64,000 nt of DNA, from the NCBI GenBank assembly GCA_016719895.1, contig JADJYG010000028.1, positions 124,001-188,000 of the forward strand, in the 5' to 3' direction. The position numbers and the translations under genes were made by a program. The notes beneath the pieces are model-generated. The model saw only the letters and a program-made list of their open reading frames with translations, was not told the DNA's origin and did not search any database. The DNA is from Saprospirales bacterium. Its GTDB lineage: Bacteria; Bacteroidota; Bacteroidia; Chitinophagales; Saprospiraceae. Below are positions 1 to 9,155 of the stretch, one piece after another (within the stretch, counting starts at the first letter, position 1; each line of letters opens with the position of its first letter).

Positions 1-2309
1 TGCACACAGGTCGACACGTTGCCACAGTAATCGGTAGCCACCCAGGTCCGCTCGATGGTGCACAGCCAGTCGCAGTTGCCGCCGGTCGTCCTGTCGGAGT
101 AAGTGAGACCCGGATTCGGATCGCAGTTGTCTGCAGCCGTGGCGTAGCCCGTGCTGTCGGGGCTGATGTCGCATACCACCGTGATGTTGGCCGGGCAGGT
201 GATTACCGGCGCCTTTATATCCTGCACCGTAATGATTTGGGTGCAATCATTCATGTTGCCGTTGACATCCACGGCAATCCAATTCCGGCTGATCGTGTAG
301 TTACCGGGGCAGCCGCCTGGAGTTTTCGTGTCCACATACGTGAGGTACGCAATGCCGCAATTGTCCGAAACAGCCGGGCTGCCGGTATTGGCCGGCGCGG
401 TGGATTCTTCACAACCGATCGTTTTATCCGATGGGCAGGCAAGGTTCGGCTTTTCCACATCCCGTACCACAATGGTGAAAGCGCAAACGCTGGAACTCCC
501 GCCCGCAGCATCCGTCACCCGGAAAATGTTCAAGGTCGTCCCGACCGGGAAGGCAGCCCCGCTAGGCAAGCCGTTGAGTTGGGTGATGACCGGGCAGTTT
601 GTCTCTGCCACCGGCGGCGGATAGGCGACGACCGCCGAGCATAACCCCGGGTCATTGTTAAACGGCGTCGCCGGCATGGTGGGGCACGTGATCGCAGGCG
701 GGAAATTATAGGGGCCGCCTACGCCGACGGCATGCCAGGCGTTGGTGGTGGCGATTTCCTCCGCCGAACCAGCGCCGTACAAGGCGCGCGCGGCCAGTAT
801 GGCGCCGGCGCGCGCCGCGGCATAGTCCGAGTTGGCGCTCAGGTAGCCGGTCAGGTTGAGGTAGGCAATGCTGTCGGCCCGGCCGATACCGATGCCGCTG
901 ACGCAATACGTGTCGCCGTTGTCGTTGACGCCCGTTCCGCCGTCGGTCAGCAGGTAAAACCAGTGGTTTTGCACGCCGGAGTTGGTGTGTACGCCGCCGG
1001 CATCCGAACAACCCATGCAGGTGTTTGCCCAGTTGGTGCCGCCGTAGGTATCCGGGTCGCCTTCGTCGTTGGGGTCGATGAAGCTCCGGTTTTCACCCTG
1101 GAAATAGTCTTCCCGGTGGAGCCAGTCGATATTCTGGTGGTTTTCGCTCCAGCGCTCGCAGGTTTCGCCCAAGATATCGGCAAACGACTCGTTGAGGGCG
1201 CCCGATTCGCCCTGGTAAACCAAGGCGGCCTCCGTTTCGACCACGCCGTGTGTGAATTCGTGGGCTACCACGTCCAGGGTGTTGTAATACCGGGCGTCGT
1301 TGGCATTTGCCCCGAGCACGATCACCCCGCCTCCGCTCCAGAAGGCATTGGCCATGCCTGCCCGGTGGCGCAGTTGGATACCGCCGCCGCCATCGTCGTA
1401 GCTGTTGCGGCCGTGGATGGCCGCGTAGTAGTCGATGGTTTCCCGGCCGTAGTAGTGTGAGGTAGCCGGCCCCGTTTGGCCGGCGGCGTTCCAGATATTG
1501 TCGGCGTCGGTATACTCCGCCAGTCCGGCTTCCTGTACCGTAGAGATGGTGGCATGGCCCGGGCAGTCGTCAAAGAGGATGAAATTCGCGCCATTGAAGT
1601 CGGTTTGAATGGTTTGATTCCCATGCCAGGTGGTGGCCGCCGTGCCAGGGTCGCACTCGATAGCCAATGGAAAACTCTTGATGAGCTGGCCCGTTGTTGC
1701 GTTGATAAAAACGCGTTTGTCCAGCAAGCCTTCCACCTCGCGGATGTCAAATTTCCAGGCGAGCACGAAGTTGCGGTACCGGGTCTTTTCCCCGCTTGTC
1801 GCCTCCGCGATCACCAATTCGCCTTTCGGGTAATGTGTTGCGTTGGGGTTCCCAGTCATTTTTTTCAGCAGCGCTTCTTCTTTTGGGTCATCCCATTTGT
1901 ATTGCCTGGCCCCCACGTGGGCGATAGCGGCGGCCAGGGCTCGCTCGGCTGAAACGGCCGGCCGCACGCTCGTCTCCGGCAAGCCGACAAAGAACCCGCT
2001 CAGCAGCGTTACCCGGCCCGCTTTGCTGGTATGTACCGTAACGGTAGCGCCATCCACCGGCACGCCCTTGTAGTATTGCTGGAATTTTTCGCGCTTCACG
2101 CCCAGGTGGTCGGTTTTTGTGCGCATAAGACGCAGCTCATCCGTACTTTTAATCTGGTAATAGCGCTGAAAAATGTTGGTTCTTGCCATCAAGGCATTCG
2201 TATCATCAATGCTGATGAATTCGGGAAAAACTTTGGCGGGTTGTTGGGCCAACCCTGTCGCTATCGCGCATAGCCAAAGTATGGCGCTCAGGATCAAATG
2301 CTTTTTCAT
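1..2309 (-). CDS. Secreted M4 (thermolysin-like) metallopeptidase with HYR/Ig-like modules, C-terminus beyond window
   Basis: Zinc endopeptidase of family M4, made as a secreted zymogen. The start at 2309 gives a clear signal peptide (about 22 residues ending in GLAQ), followed by an FTP-type propeptide region. The zinc motif HEFTH lies at 1248-1262 (about residues 350-354), and GALNESFAD about 20 residues later supplies the third ligand Glu and the M4 signature. From about residue 560 the protein runs into repeated Ig-like modules of the HYR type (CPSD, CPANITV and similar Cys-Pro starts). The frame is still open at base 1, so the C-terminus is missing; a type IX sorting domain is expected there but not seen. 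The gene is divergent from the GH13 gene with 110 bases between them. The family call is secure and the natural substrate is unknown. Confidence 0.93.
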   Translation of the reverse strand, partial: MKKHLILSAILWLCAIATGLAQQPAKVFPEFISIDDTNALMARTNIFQRYYQIKSTDELRLMRTKTDHLGVKREKFQQYYKGVPVDGATVTVHTSKAGRVTLLSGFFVGLPETSVRPAVSAERALAAAIAHVGARQYKWDDPKEEALLKKMTGNPNATHYPKGELVIAEATSGEKTRYRNFVLAWKFDIREVEGLLDKRVFINATTGQLIKSFPLAIECDPGTAATTWHGNQTIQTDFNGANFILFDDCPGHATISTVQEAGLAEYTDADNIWNAAGQTGPATSHYYGRETIDYYAAIHGRNSYDDGGGGIQLRHRAGMANAFWSGGGVIVLGANANDARYYNTLDVVAHEFTHGVVETEAALVYQGESGALNESFADILGETCERWSENHQNIDWLHREDYFQGENRSFIDPNDEGDPDTYGGTNWANTCMGCSDAGGVHTNSGVQNHWFYLLTDGGTGVNDNGDTYCVSGIGIGRADSIAYLNLTGYLSANSDYAAARAGAILAARALYGAGSAEEIATTNAWHAVGVGGPYNFPPAITCPTMPATPFNNDPGLCSAVVAYPPPVAETNCPVITQLNGLPSGAAFPVGTTLNIFRVTDAAGGSSSVCAFTIVVRDVEKPNLACPSDKTIGCEESTAPANTGSPAVSDNCGIAYLTYVDTKTPGGCPGNYTISRNWIAVDVNGNMNDCTQIITVQDIKAPVITCPANITVVCDISPDSTGYATAADNCDPNPGLTYSDRTTGGNCDWLCTIERTWVATDYCGNVSTCV

Positions 2310-2419
2310 ATAATTGAGTTTATGCGTTACGAAACCTACAAGTTTAATAAGTCGGGATTAAAAACAATTTCTCAACCTTTGGCGCGAACATTTTCCAGGC
2401 CATCCATGCGGCGCTCGCT

Positions 2420-4276
2420 ATGACTAAACCAGTACTCGTCTTTTTCGCCTTTTTTTTCGCGGTGTGCAGCGGGATGCACGCCCAGGTCCGCCGGATCGAA
2501 CCCCTCAACTGGTGGGTCGGCATGAAAAACCCCAACGTGCAATTGCTGATTTATGGCGAGGGCATTGGCGAAACAACGCCCCTCATCCGGTACAAAGGCG
2601 TGACGGTGCGCAAGGTGCACCGGGCCGACAGCCCGAATTACCTGTTCGTCGATGTGCATATTACACCCAAAACCCGGCCCGGCGCTTTTCCCATTCATTT
2701 TCAAAAAAACGGAAAAACACTTTTTTCCCAAAACTACAGCCTGCTTCCCCGGCAGCCTGGTACGGACCGTTTGCAAGGCTTTCATTCGGGCGATGTCATC
2801 TGCCTGATCACACCCGACCGTTTTGCCAACGGCGATGCGCGCAACGACGTGGCCGGGAGGATGCAGGAGCGTAATATCGACCGCCAATTCGACGGCGGTC
2901 GGCATGGCGGCGACATCCGGGGCATCATCAACAGCCTCGACTACCTTGCCGGCATGGGTTTCACGGCAATCTGGAGCACGCCCTTGCTTGAAAACGATAT
3001 GCCGGCCTACTCCTACCACGGTTACGCCATCACGGACCACTACCGCGTCGATCCGCGCTTCGGTACGCTCGACGAGTACATGGAACTTTCGGAAAAAGCG
3101 CGGGCAAAAGGCCTGAAACTGATCTTCGACGGGGTAGTGAACCACATCGGCTCCAGCCACTGGTGGATGCGCGATTTGCCCTTCAAAAACTGGCTCAACC
3201 ACCCCGATACGCTCCTGCTGACCAATCATCGCCGCACGGTCAACCAGGATATTTACGCCTCCGAATTTGATAAAAACCTGCACACCCGGGGCTGGTTCGT
3301 ACCATCTATGCCCGACCTGAACGGGCAAAACCCGTTTATGGCGGTTTACCTCCTGCAAAACTCGGTTTGGTGGATCGAAACTTTGCAGCTCGGCGGTATC
3401 CGGCAGGACACCTACTGTTATTCGGACAAGGATTTTTTAAAAAAATGGTCCTGCGGCATTATGGCGGAATATCCCGATTTTAACATCGTAGGCGAGGAAT
3501 GGAGCCTCAACCCCCTGATCACTTCGTACTGGCAACAGGGTAAAAATACCCACGACAAGTATTCGGGCTGCCTGAAAAGCGTGATGGATTTTCCGTTGCA
3601 GGCCGCCTTGGTGCAGGCCCTGACAGCGCCGGAAGGCTCCGATTTCAGCAATGGCATGACGCGTTTGTACGAAGCGCTGGCCAACGATTTTGTATACGCC
3701 GATCCGCAAAATATCCTCGTTTTTGGCGATAACCACGATATGGACCGGCTGTTCACCCAATTGGACCGGGATGTGGATTTGACCCATATGGCCCTAACCT
3801 ACCTGCTGACCATACGGGGTATTCCGCAAATTTATTACGGCACAGAGGTGTTGTCCGACAATTCGGCGGCGCCGAATAACCACGGGGTCATCCGTTCCGA
3901 CTTCCCCGGCGGATGGCCGGGCGATGCGGCGAATGCGTTTACCGGCCAAGGCCTGAACGAAAACCAACGGCGCACCCAGGCTTTTTTGAAAAAAATGCTG
4001 AACTGGCGCAAGAACGCCGTTGCCGTGCACTGGGGCAAAACGCTGCATTTTGCCCCCTTCAGCGGTGTTTATGTGTTTTTCCGGTACACTCCCGGGCAAA
4101 CGGTTATGGTAATCCTGAATAAAAATGCCGCACCGGTTTCGGTGGACCTCCGCCGGTTTGAAGAGATCTTGTCCGGAAAAGCCACCGGACGCAACGTACT
4201 TTCCGGCGAATCCATCCCGCTCGATAAAGCCCTGCGGGTGGATGGAAAGTCGGCGCTTGTGTTGGAAATCAATTGA
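2420..4276 (+). CDS. Secreted GH13 alpha-amylase-family enzyme (cyclomaltodextrinase/neopullulanase-like)
   Basis: A 618-residue alpha-glucan hydrolase. A signal peptide (about 22 residues ending in MHAQ) precedes an N-terminal beta domain typical of cyclomaltodextrinases, then the GH13 barrel. All four conserved GH13 regions can be read: FDGVVNH near residue 236, GIRQDTY near 326 with the nucleophile Asp, VGEEW near 357 with the acid/base Glu, and GDNHDMDR near 435. A C-terminal all-beta domain follows. It probably acts in the periplasm or at the outer surface on cyclodextrins, pullulan or maltodextrins, as SusA-like enzymes do. No susC/susD genes lie beside it, so this is not a complete starch utilisation locus. 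The exact substrate specificity cannot be read from the sequence. Confidence 0.93.
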   Translation: MTKPVLVFFAFFFAVCSGMHAQVRRIEPLNWWVGMKNPNVQLLIYGEGIGETTPLIRYKGVTVRKVHRADSPNYLFVDVHITPKTRPGAFPIHFQKNGKTLFSQNYSLLPRQPGTDRLQGFHSGDVICLITPDRFANGDARNDVAGRMQERNIDRQFDGGRHGGDIRGIINSLDYLAGMGFTAIWSTPLLENDMPAYSYHGYAITDHYRVDPRFGTLDEYMELSEKARAKGLKLIFDGVVNHIGSSHWWMRDLPFKNWLNHPDTLLLTNHRRTVNQDIYASEFDKNLHTRGWFVPSMPDLNGQNPFMAVYLLQNSVWWIETLQLGGIRQDTYCYSDKDFLKKWSCGIMAEYPDFNIVGEEWSLNPLITSYWQQGKNTHDKYSGCLKSVMDFPLQAALVQALTAPEGSDFSNGMTRLYEALANDFVYADPQNILVFGDNHDMDRLFTQLDRDVDLTHMALTYLLTIRGIPQIYYGTEVLSDNSAAPNNHGVIRSDFPGGWPGDAANAFTGQGLNENQRRTQAFLKKMLNWRKNAVAVHWGKTLHFAPFSGVYVFFRYTPGQTVMVILNKNAAPVSVDLRRFEEILSGKATGRNVLSGESIPLDKALRVDGKSALVLEIN

Positions 4277-4339
4277 TACCCTGTCCCCCCGTCGTGGAAT
4301 GCGTGCCGGTATTTGCGGTTGCAAGCGCATATCCGGCCG

Positions 4340-5503
4340 TCATTCCCCGGCCGTCAGCGGGGTATTGGCGGGGTCGAAAGGCGGCAGCAAGAGATCGGCC
4401 GTCTCCTGGTAGCAGCGAAACATATCGGCGATAAAATGAAGCCGGTCATAGAGACTGGCCCAATCGACAGCGCCCGTATCTGCCAGGCTGTTGGGCGTGG
4501 GGTCAATTTTTTTCAGCAACGCCAGCAGGCCGGGGTTGGTCAGGGTTTTCAAATCGGCGGGGAAATTAGCCTTCAAATCTTTTCCCAGGTGCAGGCGCAC
4601 GCCTTTGGGGAAGCCGAGTTCCATCATGCGGGCACTGAGAAACAAGCGCATGCGGCGCCGGGCTTCCGATGCAAATTTGCCCGTGGCGATATCCAGCGGC
4701 GTGGGCATATGGAGGTATTTCCGGAATATCGAGCCGACGGACAGCCACCACGTTTGATTTGGGAAAAGGGTTTTGAGCAGGTTTCCCTTGAATAGCCCGG
4801 GGTCAAGCACGGAGGCCTCCATGGCTTCGGCAATTTCGGGCTGCAGGCGGGTCTGTTCGTGGAAGCCAATTTCGATGTTGGCCAGTAAAATATGTTCGGC
4901 TTTTTTCTTTTTATTGGGCTCAAAAAAGGCCTGGTAGTAGCTGTTGAATGCCTGCGCTAAATACCGCTGGCCATCGGGCGGGTCGCCGGGCTTGAGGGCG
5001 CTGCAAAAGCGGGCGATTTTTTCGGCGTCGTAAGCGCTGTCGTGCCCGCAGGCATCCAAAAACCGGGCAAACTCCGGGGCGATTTCCGCGTACACTTTCC
5101 GGTTCCCGCGGGCTACGGCCGCACCCGCCCGGTACATGGCTGCCAGGGGGTCCGCAGTTTGCCACACCAGCTTGGCGATACCCTGCTTATCCATGCCGGC
5201 GCCTTTTTCCAGGGCTATTTTTGCAATGTCGTAAATGGCCTGGCCGACGGCGGCGGCGGCGGCCAGGTTGTTTTCCAAGGCCTTGGCGAGGTCTTCTTTC
5301 CGGATAGTCTGACCTGCCTGCCGGGAAGCCCAGGTAGCGAACGTACACCAGTTGGCGCAGGGACCGGTTCGTTTTGCCAGCGCCAGCGACAGTTCGTGAT
5401 AACTCTGGGTGATCTGAAAATTCCGGCGTACGGGGTCTTTCATGGCCGCAATGCGGTCAATATTTGAAAGTTCGGTGAATGCGCTCATGGGAAAATAAGT
5501 CAT
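4340..5503 (-). CDS. Conserved hypothetical protein, 387 residues
   Basis: I do not recognise the family. The protein is cytoplasmic by appearance, with no signal peptide and no membrane segment, and is largely helical, rich in Ala, Leu and Lys. It has a striking Cys pair and aromatics near the N-terminus (CANWCTFATWASRQAG). The open frame extends further upstream to 5689. The start at 5503 is chosen because the upstream small frame stops at 5505, giving TAA-A-ATG with one base between, a usual translational-coupling spacing. A second ATG at 5488 is also possible. The gene converges with the GH13 gene, 63 bases away. Function unknown. Confidence 0.75.
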   Translation of the reverse strand: MTYFPMSAFTELSNIDRIAAMKDPVRRNFQITQSYHELSLALAKRTGPCANWCTFATWASRQAGQTIRKEDLAKALENNLAAAAAVGQAIYDIAKIALEKGAGMDKQGIAKLVWQTADPLAAMYRAGAAVARGNRKVYAEIAPEFARFLDACGHDSAYDAEKIARFCSALKPGDPPDGQRYLAQAFNSYYQAFFEPNKKKKAEHILLANIEIGFHEQTRLQPEIAEAMEASVLDPGLFKGNLLKTLFPNQTWWLSVGSIFRKYLHMPTPLDIATGKFASEARRRMRLFLSARMMELGFPKGVRLHLGKDLKANFPADLKTLTNPGLLALLKKIDPTPNSLADTGAVDWASLYDRLHFIADMFRCYQETADLLLPPFDPANTPLTAGE

Positions 5504-5504
5504 T

Positions 5505-5750
5505 TTAATGAAACGCCGCCGCATTGGTCTTCCTTGGGCAACTTTGGGCCGGGTATAAACACCCAGACATAAACGCGGCGCCGTGCAGGTTGCAGGCAGC
5601 AAAATTGGCGAATTTCCAGGACTTGCAATGGATGCTGCGGTAATACGGGTATTTGCGTTCTGCCGCCCTGGCAATGGCCTTCGGATCATCGGGCAGGGCT
5701 TTTTTCAAAACCTTTGTTTGACCATCACCGGACGCCTTGTATTCCTCCAT
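5505..5750 (-). CDS. Small hypothetical protein upstream of and coupled to the 387-residue gene
   Basis: An 81-residue basic frame whose TAA stop sits one base before the ATG of the following gene. It starts at 5750 after an A/T-rich leader (a run of T before ATGGAGG), the style of start used by Bacteroidota. It carries a Lys-rich N-terminal half and a C-terminal half with four Cys (HCKSWKF, AACNLHG, SGCLYPAQSC). No family is recognised. It could be a real coupled partner, or the tail of a decayed longer gene, since the frame stays open upstream to 5921 without sensible coding content. The evidence is position and spacing only. Confidence 0.4.
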   Translation of the reverse strand: MEEYKASGDGQTKVLKKALPDDPKAIARAAERKYPYYRSIHCKSWKFANFAACNLHGAAFMSGCLYPAQSCPRKTNAAAFH

Positions 5751-6132
5751 AAAAAAATTCCGGCAGCCCGGCAGCGTTTCCCCAAACCCTGTCGTTCTAC
5801 GAACGATCAACTGCCCGCGTACAACCCATCGCCCGGAACGCGCGTCAAAAAAACAAACCAAAACCGGTTCAACACCACCACCGTTTCTAATCGAATCTAA
5901 CTGCACACACCATGACCGCAACCCTCTCTTACACGCTCCTGCTGGCCGCTATTTACCTGTTGCGCAAAATCTTTACCCTGAAAGAGCAGCCGGCTTAAGC
6001 GCTTCTTCGCCCTCGGGCTGCAATGGCGCGGCCTGCATGGGGCAGCGGCGCTTTTTTCAGCCCGGCCCGATCCTATCCACTACCCAACGGTTTTGTATTT
6101 TCCGCTGTCTTTCCGGTAAACGTTCGTTTACC
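5751..6132. other. Intergenic stretch with palindrome next to a start codon
   Basis: Apart from the 28-codon frame at 5912-5998, nothing here is convincingly coding. Just before the ATG at 6133 lies an inverted repeat, GGTAAACG-TT-CGTTTACC (6115-6132), touching the start codon. It could be an operator or a start-masking hairpin. No full TTTG-N20-TAnnTTTG promoter was found. Confidence 0.35.
5912..5998 (+). CDS. Possible 28-residue membrane peptide
   Basis: ATG at 5912 opens a short frame with a hydrophobic stretch (SYTLLLAAIYLL) followed by a basic and polar tail (RKIFTLKEQPA) and a TAA stop. The layout resembles single-pass micro-proteins. There is no clear promoter or ribosome binding site, and chance can produce a frame this short. 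Confidence 0.2.
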   Translation: MTATLSYTLLLAAIYLLRKIFTLKEQPA

Positions 6133-7047
6133 ATGAAACAGCATTTTTCCCTGCTTGTGTCCGGCTTCCTGGCCTGCACCCTTCCGCTCGGCGCCCAGAC
6201 CTGGTTGGCGCCCGACGGCATCCTGACCTACCACCTCACCGGCGGTTTCATCGGCATCGATGACTACTTCAACCTTCAGCCCGGCCCCGACACGGTAATC
6301 AATGGCCAGACTTGCCGGAAGATGGTCGTTTCCGGCGCGCCGTTCAACTACCCGCAAAGCCGCTTCGCCTATGCCGACGGCGACCGGGTGTACGCCTACC
6401 AGGAGAACAATAATACCTTTGTCAAATTATACGACTTCACGCTGGCGCCCGGCGCTGTGGTTAGTATGCCGGTGTATCAGGCCAACGGTTTTTTCCAGTA
6501 TCGCATCGAGGCGGTCGATACGGTGCAGGCCGGCAGCTTTATCCTGCGCCGCCAGCAGGCGGTTCATTTGAATGCCAGCGGCAACCCTTCCGGCTGGGCC
6601 TTCGATATCCTGGAAGGCATGGGCATGGTCGGCCTGCCCTTCAGCACGGGTATGGAGGCCTGTAGCTATTTTTTCCCCGACGAGGCGCCGCTCTGCGCAA
6701 GTGTCGTAGACGGGTTCGATATCAAGTTTAGCTGCTACCGCGCGCCCGGAGGCGTGTATTCTCCGTTTGGGCTCGATTGTGCGTCCGTACCGACCCACGC
6801 TCTCGTACCGGCGGGGGCACTGACCCTGAGCCCCAATCCAACTGTGGACGTCGTGACGCTTCAGGCAGTGGATTTGCCGGCGGCTGTTGTACATACCCGG
6901 GTATTCGACACCAGCGGGCAATACTGGCAAGTCTACCCGGGCTTGCCCGACCGCCTCGACACGGTCAGCTGGCCTGCGGGCTTGTACGCCGTTGTGATCG
7001 AATTGGAAAACGGCGGGCGGATAACGCACCGGTTTCTAAGGATTTAA
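6133..7047 (+). CDS. Type IX secretion (type A sorting domain) protein of unknown function
   Basis: A 304-residue secreted protein. The frame is open from 5737, but ATG 6133 gives a proper signal peptide (MKQHFSLLVSGFLACT, cleaved near LGAQ). The body is beta-rich with no recognised enzyme motif. The last 75 residues form a type A sorting domain: LSPNPTVD, then VFDTSGQ, then a Trp-Pro-Ala-Gly-Leu-Tyr turn and a short basic end (THRFLRI). The protein should therefore cross the outer membrane by the type IX system and be anchored or released. It sits alone between an intergenic stretch and a bidirectional terminator. Type IX assignment is strong; function is unknown. Confidence 0.85.
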   Translation: MKQHFSLLVSGFLACTLPLGAQTWLAPDGILTYHLTGGFIGIDDYFNLQPGPDTVINGQTCRKMVVSGAPFNYPQSRFAYADGDRVYAYQENNNTFVKLYDFTLAPGAVVSMPVYQANGFFQYRIEAVDTVQAGSFILRRQQAVHLNASGNPSGWAFDILEGMGMVGLPFSTGMEACSYFFPDEAPLCASVVDGFDIKFSCYRAPGGVYSPFGLDCASVPTHALVPAGALTLSPNPTVDVVTLQAVDLPAAVVHTRVFDTSGQYWQVYPGLPDRLDTVSWPAGLYAVVIELENGGRITHRFLRI

Positions 7048-7088
7048 GCCGTTTCAGGTTTCGACGGTTTTTGAAACCTGAAACGGCT
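7047..7088. terminator. Bidirectional terminator hairpin between convergent genes
   Basis: A perfect 16-bp inverted repeat, AGCCGTTTCAGGTTTC at 7047-7062 and its complement at 7073-7088, with a 10-base loop. It starts in the TAA of the upstream gene and ends 6 bases before the stop of the opposing gene, the usual place for a shared terminator. Confidence 0.75.
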
Positions 7089-7094
7089 GGTTAC

Positions 7095-9155
7095 TCATTT
7101 CCGTGCTGTTTCGGTAGCGGCCAGCAGACTTGCCTTTTCAATCAGATCGCAGAGTTCTTTGCGGTAGCCGCCGGGGTCGGTTCGCGCGGCTTGCTGCGCG
7201 AGGGCCAGCGTACGTTGGTAGTTTGCCAGGCCTTTGTACGCCGAGTTGCGCAGCAGCAGGCCGAATTCGGCTACTGAAGCGGCCAGTTGAAAATTGGCGC
7301 TGGGAGCAGTTGTAGCCACGTCCGCCACGGTTGTTTCGATCAGCTGGCTGACGGCGCCGATTTTGGGTTGTTTATACCGCAGTTTGAGCGTGAGCAGATC
7401 GCCGGCGCCGGCTGCGGCCGTGAGTTGGGTTTCCTGATAGCGCATTTCGCCGTTTTTTACGCCAATGGGCAGGGGCTGCCCGGCCGGTACGATTTCGTAG
7501 AGGGCCGTCACGCGGTGTCCGGCGCCGAGCTCGCCAGCGTCTTTGGTGTCGTCGTCGAAATCTTCGCGAGCCAGCAGGCGGTTTTCATAACCGATCAGGC
7601 GGTAGCCGGCTACGCGGGTGGGGTTGAACTCAATTTGAATTTTGACGTCTTTGGCTATGGCAAACAAGGTTCCGCCAAACTCGCTCATCAGCACTTTTTT
7701 CGCTTCGCCGAACTGGTCGATATAGGCGTGGTTGCCGTTGCCCTTGTCGGCGAGCTGTTGCATTTTGCTATCCTGGTAGTTGCCGGTGCCGAAGCCCAGG
7801 GCGGTTAGAAAAACGCCACTCTCGCGCTCTTTTTCGATCAGGCGTATCAGTTCGGCCTCATTGCTCAGGCCGACATTAAAATCGCCGTCGGTGCACAGAA
7901 CCACGCGGTTGTTGCCGCCCCGGGCGAAATTTTTCCGCGCCACCTCGTAGGCCAGCTGGATGCCGGCGGCCCCTGCGGTACTGCCACCGGCGGAGAGGCG
8001 TTCGATAGCGGCTTTGATGGCGGCTTTGTCGCTGCCCGGAGTGGATGGCAACACCAGCCCGGCCGCTCCGGCATACACCACCAGGGCGACGCGGTCCTGC
8101 GGGCGGAGTTGATCGGTCAGCATCGCCAGGGATTGCTGCACCAGGGGGAGCTTGTCGGGGCTGGACATGCTGCCGGATACGTCCACCAGGAACACAAAAT
8201 TGCCCGGCGGCAACTGTCCGGTTTCAATCTGACGGCCCTGAAGTCCGATGAGCAACAAGCGGTGTTTGGGGTTCCAGGGGCATTCGGCCAACTCGCTATT
8301 TACCGAAAACGGGTGGGCGCCGGTGGGCGCCGGGTACTGGTAATCAAAATAATTGACCAACTCTTCGATGCGCACGGCGTCGGCTGGCGGCAGCTGACCC
8401 GCCTGCAGGAAGCGCCGCGTATTGCTGTAAGAGGCGGCATCTACGTCGATCGAAAAGGTGGAAACTGCGTTGGAGCGGACCTCCCGGAAGGGGTTTTCCT
8501 GGATGGCGGCATAGGATTCGGTGTTCGATTCTGACGGTGGCGCCAGGGTGTCAGCCCGGGCTTCTGCATATTTTATTGTTTCTGTTTCCCGCGCCGGCGC
8601 TGCGCTGCGCGGTATCCGGATGCCGTCGACATAGTAGTTGGCGGCGTTGCCGCGGGCGCCCTGGCCGGCTATGTTCCGGCTTTCCTTTGCCTGTGCCGGC
8701 CGGGGGGCAGCGGCGGTGGATTTTTTCGCCCGGGAAGCGGCCGGACTACCGCCCAGGGCGAGCGTTTGGCCGCCGGACGTTTTGTCCTGTTCTACAAGCG
8801 GAACTTTGTACGAAGTGACCACTACTTCGGACAAAACCGCACTGCTTTCCAATGTTACGTCGAGAGTGTTAATCTGCTGGTCGGGCAGCGCCACACCTTC
8901 AACCTTCCGGGTTTTATACCCCGTATAACTCACTTCAACGGTGTATGTACCGGGCGGCAGGGTCAGGCGGTATTCGCCGTTGTAATCGGTGACAACGCCC
9001 TGCCGGGTGTCGGCGCCCTGCCGGACGAGGACGCTGGCCCCGATCAGGGGTTCGCCGGCGGCGTCGGTCACTTTTCCAGTGAGCACCGCCGTGTGGTTCG
9101 GTTGGTAAATGGCCGCGGGAAGCAGCACAAGGAGCAAAAACAAACAGGTCTTCAT
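7095..9155 (-). CDS. VWA domain protein with carboxypeptidase-like N-domain and DUF3520 (YfbK type)
   Basis: A 686-residue exported protein. The start at 9155 (MKTCLFLLLVLLPAA) gives a signal peptide; the frame upstream to 9335 has no signal. A CarboxypepD-regulatory beta-sandwich (GKVTDAAGEPLIGASV, about residues 27-105) is followed by a low-complexity linker. Then come the vWF-A N-terminal domain (FSIDVDAASY), a VWA domain with the MIDAS motif DVSGSMSS near residue 325 and TDGDFNVG later, and a C-terminal DUF3520 region. Proteins of this order are common in Bacteroidota and Proteobacteria, anchored in the periplasm or outer membrane. They are thought to mediate metal-dependent protein contacts. 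The gene is monocistronic as far as can be seen. Confidence 0.88.
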   Translation of the reverse strand: MKTCLFLLLVLLPAAIYQPNHTAVLTGKVTDAAGEPLIGASVLVRQGADTRQGVVTDYNGEYRLTLPPGTYTVEVSYTGYKTRKVEGVALPDQQINTLDVTLESSAVLSEVVVTSYKVPLVEQDKTSGGQTLALGGSPAASRAKKSTAAAPRPAQAKESRNIAGQGARGNAANYYVDGIRIPRSAAPARETETIKYAEARADTLAPPSESNTESYAAIQENPFREVRSNAVSTFSIDVDAASYSNTRRFLQAGQLPPADAVRIEELVNYFDYQYPAPTGAHPFSVNSELAECPWNPKHRLLLIGLQGRQIETGQLPPGNFVFLVDVSGSMSSPDKLPLVQQSLAMLTDQLRPQDRVALVVYAGAAGLVLPSTPGSDKAAIKAAIERLSAGGSTAGAAGIQLAYEVARKNFARGGNNRVVLCTDGDFNVGLSNEAELIRLIEKERESGVFLTALGFGTGNYQDSKMQQLADKGNGNHAYIDQFGEAKKVLMSEFGGTLFAIAKDVKIQIEFNPTRVAGYRLIGYENRLLAREDFDDDTKDAGELGAGHRVTALYEIVPAGQPLPIGVKNGEMRYQETQLTAAAGAGDLLTLKLRYKQPKIGAVSQLIETTVADVATTAPSANFQLAASVAEFGLLLRNSAYKGLANYQRTLALAQQAARTDPGGYRKELCDLIEKASLLAATETARK

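Noticed and set aside
732..1460. Plus-strand frame of 242 codons opposite the M4 peptidase
   Set aside because: The opposite strand has the complete M4 catalytic motifs; this frame has none and is an antisense shadow.
2343..2381. Promoter for the GH13 gene around CAACCTTTG
   Set aside because: The -7 match lacks the TA and the nearest TTTA upstream is 27 bases away.
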